From NCBI RefSeq assembly GCF_003851045.1, contig NZ_BFBX01000010.1, forward strand, positions 1-61,227: a stretch of DNA of 61,227 nucleotides, written 5' to 3'. Both the position numbers and the translations under genes were made by a program. Source of the DNA: Paenibacillus sp. 598K. GTDB lineage: Bacteria; Bacillota; Bacilli; Paenibacillales; Paenibacillaceae. Shown here piece after piece: positions 18,946 through 25,757 of the stretch. Below the pieces are notes generated by a model. That model was not told the origin of the DNA. It saw nothing but the letters and a program-made list of their open reading frames with translations, and did no database searches. The first letter of the stretch is position 1, and each line of letters begins with the position of its first letter.

Positions 18946-19542
18946 TCAAGTCCCCGGCTTGCAAATGGAGGCCAGATAGCTCTCCAGCACTTGCTCTGCC
19001 CGGGCCGGCTTCAGCCGGTCCGGGCCCATCAGCATGTGCAGAGCCAGCCCGTCGAGCAGGGCGTACAGCTTTTCCGCTTCGAGCGGCAGCTCCAACGTCG
19101 GCCGCAGCAACCCTAGCTGGGCCAGATGCGACAGGAGCTGTTCCACCGCCTGCAGAATCCCGTCATACTGCGCGTCAAAGGCAGGCGGATTTGATTTTTT
19201 CATATGGAACGTAAACTCGAACCAAACCTCCATCTCCAGCCGCCGCTCCTCGTCGCACGGCACCATCTCCATCAGCATGCGCAGCACCTTGCGGACGGGG
19301 GGCAGCTCCTCCGTAGCCACCTGCCGGATGCGCGCCGTTGCCCGCTCCTTGACGACCTCCATGGCAAACACGAGCAAATCATCCTGGGTCGGGAAATAAT
19401 GCCTTAGCGCGCCGAGCGACAAGCCGGACTCCTGCGCAATATTGCGCACGCTGGCGCCCTTGATGCCCTTCTGCTGGACGACCCGCCAGGCGGCCTCCGC
19501 AATTTCCAACCTTCTCTCATCATGATCCACAATTTTTGGCAT
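18946..19542 (-). CDS. TetR family transcriptional regulator
   Basis: A 198-residue repressor with an N-terminal TetR helix-turn-helix (AAWRVVQQKGIKGASVRNIA, then SLGALRHYFPTQDDLL) and a ligand domain similar to the BetI/RutR-type C-terminal half. The reading frame continues 468 bases further upstream, but the family N-terminus and the promoter place the start at ATG 19540-19542. The -10 ends only 7 bases before this ATG and no Shine-Dalgarno is visible, so the mRNA may be leaderless. It is divergent from a small membrane protein, and a 20-bp palindrome between them is its probable operator. Confidence 0.92.
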   Translation of the reverse strand: MPKIVDHDERRLEIAEAAWRVVQQKGIKGASVRNIAQESGLSLGALRHYFPTQDDLLVFAMEVVKERATARIRQVATEELPPVRKVLRMLMEMVPCDEERRLEMEVWFEFTFHMKKSNPPAFDAQYDGILQAVEQLLSHLAQLGLLRPTLELPLEAEKLYALLDGLALHMLMGPDRLKPARAEQVLESYLASICKPGT

Positions 19543-19548
19543 GCTTCT

Positions 19549-19619
19549 ATTGTAGCAAAGCCGTGGAATGGAAACAACAATATAATACAGTTGTATTATA
19601 AAAATGAAGTTGCTATACT
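19549..19619. promoter_or_regulatory. Divergent promoters with a TetR-type palindromic operator
   Basis: A 20-bp inverted repeat TATAATACAGTTGTATTATA (19581-19600; imperfect only at the central two bases) lies between the genes. Rightward promoter: -35 TTGTAT (19591-19596, inside the palindrome), 17-bp spacer, -10 TATACT (19614-19619). Leftward promoter: -35 TTGTTT (19577-19572), 17-bp spacer, -10 TACAAT (19554-19549). One bound repressor would block both, giving autoregulation and control of the membrane protein. Confidence 0.75.
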
Positions 19620-19641
19620 GGTTCGGAAGGGAGCTGGGAGC

Positions 19642-20193
19642 ATGAATGCAATCGCCTGGATGATCGTAGGCTGCGAAATCGCATTTTGGGTGTTTATTAT
19701 CTCGGGTCTGACCGTGCGCTACATCGGGCGACAGCCTGCGGCGGGGATGGTGTTGCTGGCGCTGACGCCGGTCGTGGATGTGGTCTTGCTGCTGCTGACC
19801 GGCTGGGATCTGCTGTACCATAATAGCGAGGCGACGGTCGCCCATGGCATCGCTGCCGTGTATATCGGCGTGTCGATCGCCTTTGGGAAGCGGATGATCC
19901 GATGGGCGGATGAGCGGTTCCGCTACTATGTCACCAAGGAGGGGCCGAAGCCGGCGAAGCTGTATGGGATGGCGCAAGCTCGCGATTATATGGGCAGCTG
20001 GCTGCTGCATCTGCTCGCCTACGCGATCGGCTGCGGCCTGTTGCTGGGGTTGACCTATCTGATAGACGATGCCTCCCGGACAGCAGCGCTGAATGGGATC
20101 CTACGCATCTGGTCTGTCGTTCTGGGCATCGATTTCGTTATCGCCTTGACCTATTTTTTGTGGCCCCGGCGCAGTCCTGGAGAGGCGGCGTAG
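19642..20193 (+). CDS. Small integral membrane protein, YmcC-like
   Basis: A 183-residue protein with about five membrane helices: CEIAFWVFIISGLTVRYI, MVLLALTPVVDVVLLLLTGW, HGIAAVYIGVSIAFG, LLHLLAYAIGCGLLLGL and a last helix before the basic C-terminus. The phrase FGKRMIRWADERF between helices 3 and 4 recalls the uncharacterised Bacillus YmcC family (from memory). Function unknown; a TetR partner suggests response to, or export of, a small compound, but no transporter signature is present. Start is ATG 19642 with GGAAGGGAG eight bases upstream; the frame extends upstream through the promoter and is not used. Confidence 0.85.
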   Translation: MNAIAWMIVGCEIAFWVFIISGLTVRYIGRQPAAGMVLLALTPVVDVVLLLLTGWDLLYHNSEATVAHGIAAVYIGVSIAFGKRMIRWADERFRYYVTKEGPKPAKLYGMAQARDYMGSWLLHLLAYAIGCGLLLGLTYLIDDASRTAALNGILRIWSVVLGIDFVIALTYFLWPRRSPGEAA

Positions 20194-20203
20194 CTGCTTC
20201 AAC

Positions 20204-20243
20204 TTGACATGGCAAATGTACCCGGCTATAGCTTTTAGCTATA
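20204..20243 (+). promoter_or_regulatory. Promoter overlapped by a MET-box-like palindrome
   Basis: A consensus -35 TTGACA (20204-20209), 17-bp spacer and -10 TATAGC (20227-20232) precede the MetE-core gene. The -10 is part of a 17-bp TATAG-N7-CTATA palindrome (20227-20243), within a longer inverted repeat at 20224-20246. As recalled, the streptococcal MetR/MtaR MET-box is TATAG-TTTSAAA-CTATA, so this has the same arms and spacing. It also fits the T-N11-A rule of LysR regulators. Confidence 0.6.
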
Positions 20244-20325
20244 ACCAGGTATGCCTTTTTGGTATTCCATCTCCTCCTCCCGGGCGTGATATGATCATCG
20301 TATAACATCTAGGAGGTTGGAGGAC

Positions 20326-21489
20326 ATGACAGACAAGTTCCAGATCGTCGGAAGTCTATTGCGGCCTGAAGAGCTGTTGAAATATAAAACCCAGATCGAG
20401 CACCGTGACGATATTCAGTATCCGTTCTATGACCATTTTGAGGGCTATCAACAATGCGAGACGGAGGCGATCCAGCAGGTCGTCCAGAAGGAAGTCGAGC
20501 ATAACCTGTCCGTCCTGACGGACGGAGAGTTTTCCAAATCGCTGTGGCACCTGGACTTCGTATGGGGCTTTGGCGGCGTCGAACGATATATCGCCGATCA
20601 TGGCTACTTCTTCCGCGACCTGGACGGATCGTCCAAGTACGAGACGCGCAAGGATATCGGCATCCGCATCACAGCGCCGCTGAGCGGCAAGAATCATCAT
20701 TTCATCGGGCTGTTCAAGCAGCTGCAAGAGACGGCGGGCGAGCAGCAGACGAAGCTATGCGTGCCGTCGCCATCCCATATCTTCGGCGAGCTGTCGTGGT
20801 CGGACAACATGAACGGCGCTGATGCGGTCTATCGCAACAAGGAGGAGCTCAAAGCAGGCTTGGTGAGCGCCTACAAGGAATTCGTGGCCGACTTCGCTGC
20901 GGCTGGCGGCCGGATCCTGCAATTCGACGACTGCCTGTGGGAGCTGTTCGCCGACGACAACCCGAACTCGCCGTTTACGGGCGAGCAGGTCGACCATGCA
21001 GAGGTTCAGAAGCTGGCGACCGACTTCATCGAGATTAACAACACGGTCATCGACTTCGGCCATAGTCTGGGGCTGAAGATGTGGACGCATAACTGCCGCG
21101 GCAATTACGACTCACGCAACATGGGCGGAGGCTCGTATGCCAAGATCGCCAATCTGTTCCTGAAGCAGCTCAAATATGACCGCTTCTTCCTGGAGTGGGA
21201 CGACGACCGCGCAGGCTCGATCGAGGCGCTGGAAGTATTCAAGGATCGCCCGGACACCGAGATCGTGCTCGGCCTGCTCTCCTCCAAGACGCGTACGCTC
21301 GATGACGAGGCGCGCGTCGTGCGTCTGCTCGACGAAGCGTCGAAGATCATCGACAAGGACCGGCTGCTGCTCTCGCATCAGTGCGGCTTCGCCTCCTGCG
21401 ACGGCGGCAACGAGCTGAGCGAAGCGGAGCAATGGGCGAAGATCGACCAAGGACAAAAAATTGCCAAGCAGTATTGGGGGCAAGCTTAA
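20326..21489 (+). CDS. Cobalamin-independent methionine synthase core-domain protein (YxjG/YxjH-like)
   Basis: A 387-residue protein matching only the C-terminal catalytic barrel of MetE. The full zinc site is present: His255 and Cys257 (MWTHNC), Glu290 (FFLEWDDDRAG) and Cys353 (LSHQCGF). The N-terminal VGSLLRP phrase is typical of these stand-alone MetE-core proteins, thought to methylate homocysteine from a small methyl donor or to perform a related thiol transfer. Start ATG 20326 with AGGAGG nine bases upstream; a TTG three codons earlier overlaps that site. Single-gene unit between its own promoter and a terminator, so unrelated to the neighbouring operons. Confidence 0.88.
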   Translation: MTDKFQIVGSLLRPEELLKYKTQIEHRDDIQYPFYDHFEGYQQCETEAIQQVVQKEVEHNLSVLTDGEFSKSLWHLDFVWGFGGVERYIADHGYFFRDLDGSSKYETRKDIGIRITAPLSGKNHHFIGLFKQLQETAGEQQTKLCVPSPSHIFGELSWSDNMNGADAVYRNKEELKAGLVSAYKEFVADFAAAGGRILQFDDCLWELFADDNPNSPFTGEQVDHAEVQKLATDFIEINNTVIDFGHSLGLKMWTHNCRGNYDSRNMGGGSYAKIANLFLKQLKYDRFFLEWDDDRAGSIEALEVFKDRPDTEIVLGLLSSKTRTLDDEARVVRLLDEASKIIDKDRLLLSHQCGFASCDGGNELSEAEQWAKIDQGQKIAKQYWGQA

Positions 21490-21547
21490 TCGCGACCTCG
21501 GCAAGGTAGCAGACGGTGATCGGCGGGAAGACGACTATCCAAAAGAC

Positions 21548-21592
21548 AAGAGCGGAATGCAGGCTGTCATACCTGTCATTCCGCTCTTTTTT
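21548..21592. terminator. Bidirectional terminator between convergent genes
   Basis: A 12-bp perfect stem (21548-21559 with 21577-21588) contains an inner CAGG/CCTG stem and is followed by a T-run on the plus strand. On the minus strand it is followed by a short T-rich tail. It serves the MetE-core gene and the convergent AraC gene, whose stop codon lies at 21591. Confidence 0.88.
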
Positions 21593-22508
21593 ACGTTTGC
21601 GCTTGAACCGTCCTGGCATACTCGCTGGGCGACATGCCTGTGATGCGCTTGAACTGGCGCGAGAAAAAATGAAGGCTTGCATAGCCGAGAAGCTCGGCGA
21701 TCTCCGTCATGTTGTACGTTTCTTCGCGGATATGCAGCTTGGCATGCTCGATCCGCAAGCGCACGATATATTCCGTGACGCCGCTGCCGGTATGGTCGCG
21801 GAATAAGGAGCGAACATGAGATTGGCTCAGGGCAAATTCGGCGCACACGGCATCGATGGACGGGCGCTCGGCGATTCGAGCCGTCAGGAATTCGACGATC
21901 CGGCGGATCAGGTCGCGTTGTCCTTTCTCTTGGGGCAAGGAGGATAGTCTGCGAGCAGACGGCGGTGCCTGACTGCGGCGGATGAGCTGGATGAGCAGCG
22001 TCTCCAGATAGATTTTGACCAACTGTTCGGCCCCGAAGTCAGGCTTATCCTTGCGTGCGAGCGGGTGAGCCGACCTCGCCGAGGCGGGTTTGTTGATCGT
22101 CTTGTTGATGGGAGCTGCGAACAGCTTGTCCGCCTCCTCCATGAGATTCGAGAGCTGCTGCCGTTCGGCATTACCGAGCCGCAGCATTTTGTGCGTAAAA
22201 AATCGCATCGCCTCGGATTTGCAGCCGAAGGCCACGATGAATGTATTCGGCGGTGTCTTCCGATTGCACTTCAAGCTATGGAATTCGTTCGGAGAATAGA
22301 AGATCATGTCGCCTTGGATGAGATGGAAGGAAGAATAATCCGTGGTGATTTCAACCTCGCCTTTATCGACATAGAGAAACTCCCAGAAGTCGTGCTGCTC
22401 TCCGGAATACACGAAGTTTTTGTTGAATTCGTTGTAGTGGATCGAATAGATTCGATCGACCGAAATTTGTTCCTTCAGCTTAATAAATCGATACTGTTGC
22501 TTCCCCAT
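21591..22508 (-). CDS. AraC family regulator with N-terminal cupin
   Basis: A 305-residue regulator. The N-terminal half is a cupin sensor (HYNEF, HDFWEFLYVDKGEVEI, GDMIFYSPNEFHSLKC). The C-terminal ~100 residues are the AraC double helix-turn-helix, with FALSQSHVRSLFRDHTGSG and the signature IAELLGYASLHFFSRQFKRITGMSPSEYAR. ATG 22508 is preferred because the G6 Shine-Dalgarno is six bases upstream; ATG 22514 would be too close. It is divergent from the Gfo/Idh-GH38 cluster and probably activates it through the direct repeats found between them. Such cupin-AraC proteins usually sense a mono- or oligosaccharide. Confidence 0.93.
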   Translation of the reverse strand: MGKQQYRFIKLKEQISVDRIYSIHYNEFNKNFVYSGEQHDFWEFLYVDKGEVEITTDYSSFHLIQGDMIFYSPNEFHSLKCNRKTPPNTFIVAFGCKSEAMRFFTHKMLRLGNAERQQLSNLMEEADKLFAAPINKTINKPASARSAHPLARKDKPDFGAEQLVKIYLETLLIQLIRRSQAPPSARRLSSLPQEKGQRDLIRRIVEFLTARIAERPSIDAVCAEFALSQSHVRSLFRDHTGSGVTEYIVRLRIEHAKLHIREETYNMTEIAELLGYASLHFFSRQFKRITGMSPSEYARTVQAQT

Positions 22509-22577
22509 AGCCATCCCCCCTGAAGCGCTCCCACCTGTTCGTCTCCATCGTAAAGCGGGCAAAACGATATGTCAATC

Positions 22578-22606
22578 AAAGTGCAACTGAAATCACAAAA
22601 GTGCAA
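22578..22606. promoter_or_regulatory. Direct-repeat AraC-type binding site
   Basis: AAAGTGCAA occurs twice (22578-22586 and 22598-22606), offset by 20 bp, about two helical turns, the usual geometry of AraC half-sites. It lies 70-90 bp before a weak -10-like TATGCT (22651-22656) without a clear -35, which fits an activator-dependent promoter for the gene at 22693. Confidence 0.55.
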
Positions 22607-22692
22607 ATATACAATCGTTTAGGCCAAAGCTTTTGAACGCACGGGGCCCGTATGCTAACAGAGAGGACGGATGAAGCGACAGGAGGAAGAAG

Positions 22693-23703
22693 ATGAAGAA
22701 CATACGAACCGCCGTTGTCGGCTTGAACATGGGGCTCGCTCACGCGCATGCCTTCAGCAGAGCGGAACGCTCGGACTTGCGCTGGGTGGTAGACCTGGAC
22801 GAGAGCAAGGCAGCAAAAACGGCCGAGGAGCTGGGCTGCAATTATGCAACCGACTGGACAACTATTCTGGACGATGTCGATGCGATAAGCTTTTGCACGC
22901 CGCATCATCTGCATGCGACGCAAGCGCTGCAAGCGATTGCCGCCGGCAAGCATGTATTGATGGAGAAGCCCTTGGCCAACACAGAGGAGGATTGCCTCCG
23001 TATCATCGAGGCGGCAGAGCAAGGGGACGTGACGGTCATGATGGCCTATGTCGTCCGGTATATGCCCGCGATCCGCAAGCTGAAGGAAGCGATCGACAGT
23101 GGCCGATACGGCCAGCCGATCAGCGCTCAGTTCTGGGTGCAGACCTATCTCGACCCGATGCCGGGGACCTGGTTCGCCAGCAAGGAGAAGCTGGGGGGCG
23201 GCGTATTATTCAGCCACGGCTGCCACTATATCGATATTATGCAGTATCTGCTCGGCGAGGTGTCCAGCGTAGCCGAATTCGGTACGCGAGTCGGCACGGA
23301 GTGGATGGAGGGCGAAGGAACGTCGCACGGAATCATGCAGTTCGCCAGCGGCGCATTGGCTCATCTGGTCAGTAGCTGGGGGATGAAGTATGCTAGTCCG
23401 CCCGCCTTGTGCCAGATCCATCTGACCGAGGGCATGCTGCAATTGAGCCGAGATCAATGGACATTGGAAGCGTTATCGGCGAGCGGGACGGAGCGGTTGT
23501 ACGAGTATCCGCCAGGGCAGGAGCAGCGACTCGACACGAATGTCTCGTTCGAGATCGAGCACTTCCTCGAAAGCATCGGATCGGGTACGCGTCCCGAGAC
23601 GGATGGACAGGAAGCGCTCCGATCGCTGCGGACGATCTGGGCGATGTCGGGTACTGCAGGAGTTCAGATCGACCAAAAGAGGGGGAACGGACATGACGAT
23701 TAA
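22693..23703 (+). CDS. Gfo/Idh/MocA family oxidoreductase
   Basis: A 336-residue NAD(P)-dependent oxidoreductase. The N-terminal Rossmann strand is TAVVGLNMG (a relaxed glycine motif); the family Lys motif is HVLMEKPLANTEEDC; the active-site helix is LGGGVLFSHGCHYIDIMQYLLG, with the catalytic His. AGGAGGAAG precedes the ATG. First gene of the block facing the AraC regulator, overlapping the next oxidoreductase by 11 bases. It is closely similar in layout to the protein at 37461-38543 (NTEE/D-C after EKP, SHGCHY-D in the active site, HFLE-I/S-TDG at the C-terminus), so the two are probably recent paralogues. Substrate probably a sugar or glycoside. Confidence 0.92.
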   Translation: MKNIRTAVVGLNMGLAHAHAFSRAERSDLRWVVDLDESKAAKTAEELGCNYATDWTTILDDVDAISFCTPHHLHATQALQAIAAGKHVLMEKPLANTEEDCLRIIEAAEQGDVTVMMAYVVRYMPAIRKLKEAIDSGRYGQPISAQFWVQTYLDPMPGTWFASKEKLGGGVLFSHGCHYIDIMQYLLGEVSSVAEFGTRVGTEWMEGEGTSHGIMQFASGALAHLVSSWGMKYASPPALCQIHLTEGMLQLSRDQWTLEALSASGTERLYEYPPGQEQRLDTNVSFEIEHFLESIGSGTRPETDGQEALRSLRTIWAMSGTAGVQIDQKRGNGHDD

Positions 23704-24748
23704 GGTAGGCATTATCGGGTGCGGCCTGATGGGAGCCTTGCATGCGCGGACCTTGCACACGTTGCCGGGAGTCAAGGTCGCTGCCGTCCACAATCGGACA
23801 CGCGCCAAAGCGGAGGCGCTGGCGGCGGAGGTCGGCGCTGTCGTCTATGATTCATACGAGTCCTTGCTGGAGCAGGAGCTGGATGCCGTATGGGTAGCGA
23901 CGCCCGATCATCTGCATGTCGAAGCGTCGAAGGCGGTACTGGCGTCGGGGAAGCATCTGTTTCTGGAGAAGGCGATCGCTACCTCGATGGCGGATGCGGC
24001 AGAGATTGTAGCGGCGGGCGAGCAGCATGCGCATCTAAAGGCGATGGTCGGTTATCCGCTCCGCTTCTCCCCTGCGTACAAGGCGATGAAGGCAACCGTT
24101 GCAGGGGAGGCTGCCGGCAAACCGCTGCAAGCCTGGTCGATGCGGACGCATTTTCTCGACCCGAACCAGCGGGTCTACGACAAGTATCGCGATCATTATT
24201 ACGATACGCCGAGCTGGTATTTCGACGACGAGACGGCCAAGGGCCCGATCTTCTCCCACGGCTCGCATGACTACGATCTTCTGATGTGGATGTGCGGAGA
24301 GATCGAGTCCGTGTTCGCCTACGGAGGCACCTATCTGCTGCCTCCGGGGAGCGTAGCCGACGCCTTCACGGTGTCCATCCGGTTCGCCAACGGGGGGATC
24401 GGACAGGTCAGCACGCCTTGGATCACTCGGGTGGAATACGACATCACCGGGGTGGCCACGGAGCATCTGACAGTCGTCAACAACAACGGCGTGCTGCTGG
24501 AGAAAGACGACGGAGGTCCCGAGCGCACCACATCCTACGCCGATAACGATATGTGGGTCCGTCTGAATGCCCACTTCATCGATTGTATCCGCGAGGATAA
24601 GCAGCCGCTTATCTCCTTGGCGGACGGGATGCGTGTCCTCGCCGTATCCGAGGCGGCGTATCGCTCGCTCAAGGAGCGTCGGGAGGTCCAGGTGGATTAT
24701 TCCGCCTTGCGACAGGCGACGCAGACGGGAGGTCGGGTAGAAGCATGA
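23693..24748 (+). CDS. Gfo/Idh/MocA family oxidoreductase
   Basis: A 351-residue member with a classical GIIGCGLMG dinucleotide motif, the Lys motif changed to LEKAIATS (EKA in place of EKP), and active-site segment PIFSHGSHDYDLLMWMCG. The longer upstream frame is inside the previous gene; ATG 23693 has GAGGGGGAACGG before it and overlaps the preceding gene by 11 bases. The stop overlaps the next start as ATGA, so the three genes are translationally coupled. Two adjacent Gfo/Idh enzymes plus a TIM-barrel isomerase match gene sets for oxidation at sugar C3. Confidence 0.92.
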   Translation: MTIKVGIIGCGLMGALHARTLHTLPGVKVAAVHNRTRAKAEALAAEVGAVVYDSYESLLEQELDAVWVATPDHLHVEASKAVLASGKHLFLEKAIATSMADAAEIVAAGEQHAHLKAMVGYPLRFSPAYKAMKATVAGEAAGKPLQAWSMRTHFLDPNQRVYDKYRDHYYDTPSWYFDDETAKGPIFSHGSHDYDLLMWMCGEIESVFAYGGTYLLPPGSVADAFTVSIRFANGGIGQVSTPWITRVEYDITGVATEHLTVVNNNGVLLEKDDGGPERTTSYADNDMWVRLNAHFIDCIREDKQPLISLADGMRVLAVSEAAYRSLKERREVQVDYSALRQATQTGGRVEA

Positions 24749-25611
24749 TTCCTACGATCAAGCTGGCGTGCATGAGCTGGATCTATTGCGGGTATTCGTT
24801 TAAAGCGTCGCTGGCAAGCATAGCCCGGGCAGGATACCGTTACGTCTCGTTCGGCTTGCCTCATGAGGACCGGCCGGCCTTCGACGACAGCGCGGACGGG
24901 GAAGCGCTGCGGATCGTACGGCTGCTGGAGCGTTACGGGCTGGAGCCGGTGACGCTTGTCAGTACGGATGTATTGGCTCCTGGCGTGCCGATCGAGCGAG
25001 CCAGGCAGCGCTTGGCGTTTGCGCAAGCGATCGGCGTGCAGGAGCTGCTGTCGCTGGGCACGACTAGCTACCGCAGCTTCCCGGACGAGCCGATCCCGGA
25101 GGTGGAGATGAAGCCGATCGACGAAGCCTTCGCCGCCAAGTTCCGCGAGGTGGGCGAGGAAGCGGGCAAGCGTGGACTGACGGTGACCATCAAGCCTCAT
25201 ACCGGCAACACGGCAACGGCAGGCGTAATCGCCGAGACGCTGCGAACGATCGGCTCCCCTCATGTGAAGGCATGCTACGATCCCGGCAATGTCCGCTTCT
25301 ATGAAGGCATCGATCCGGCGGCAGATTTCCCCTTGATCGCCTCGCAGACGGCATCCTTGATCGCCAAGGATCATCGGGGCGCGCGCGCCGAGGTCGATTT
25401 CCCTATACCGGGGGAGGGAGAGGTCGACTTCCGCACGATGTTCGCTACGTTGCGCGAGACCGGGTTCGCGGGTCCGGTCGTCCTCGAGAGGCTCGACGGT
25501 GCCGGCGGCAGATACGGGGCGGCCTTGCCGCTGGATGCGCTGGAGGCGCGAGTAGCCGAAGCAAGAGCTACGCTCGAGCGGATGCTGCGGGAAGCCGGGT
25601 TTGAGAGCTGA
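24745..25611 (+). CDS. Sugar phosphate isomerase/epimerase family TIM-barrel protein
   Basis: A 288-residue xylose-isomerase-like/AP-endonuclease-2-fold protein. Metal-site segments are visible: Glu in PEVEMKPID, the TIKPHTGNTATA strand (His), ACYDPGNVRFYEG (Asp), IAKDHRGARAE (Asp-His) and the final PVVLERLDG (Glu). It overlaps the preceding oxidoreductase by four bases. In 3-keto-glycoside pathways, proteins of this fold carry out beta-elimination or hydration of the keto-sugar formed by Gfo/Idh enzymes; that role fits here but is inferred. Epimerisation of a keto-inositol is an alternative. Confidence 0.88.
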   Translation: MIPTIKLACMSWIYCGYSFKASLASIARAGYRYVSFGLPHEDRPAFDDSADGEALRIVRLLERYGLEPVTLVSTDVLAPGVPIERARQRLAFAQAIGVQELLSLGTTSYRSFPDEPIPEVEMKPIDEAFAAKFREVGEEAGKRGLTVTIKPHTGNTATAGVIAETLRTIGSPHVKACYDPGNVRFYEGIDPAADFPLIASQTASLIAKDHRGARAEVDFPIPGEGEVDFRTMFATLRETGFAGPVVLERLDGAGGRYGAALPLDALEARVAEARATLERMLREAGFES

Positions 25612-25757
25612 CGACGGGGGAATCGACCGTAGATCCGATACTATACATTTCTTCGGTTGTCGATCCTCGGGATACTAGCGCAGCAATTGTCTCTAGGCAT
25701 GGTCCCGGACTCGTATAAGATGGAGGTAGGGTATCCCACAGGACAGGAGGGAGCGTC

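Noticed and set aside
19543..20010. 156-codon N-terminal extension of the TetR protein
   Set aside because: It crosses both promoters and the operator and runs antisense to the membrane protein; TetR proteins begin near ATG 19542.
20194..20325. SAM riboswitch before the MetE-core gene
   Set aside because: Only 132 bases are available, filled by a promoter and palindrome; no S-box conserved cores are visible.
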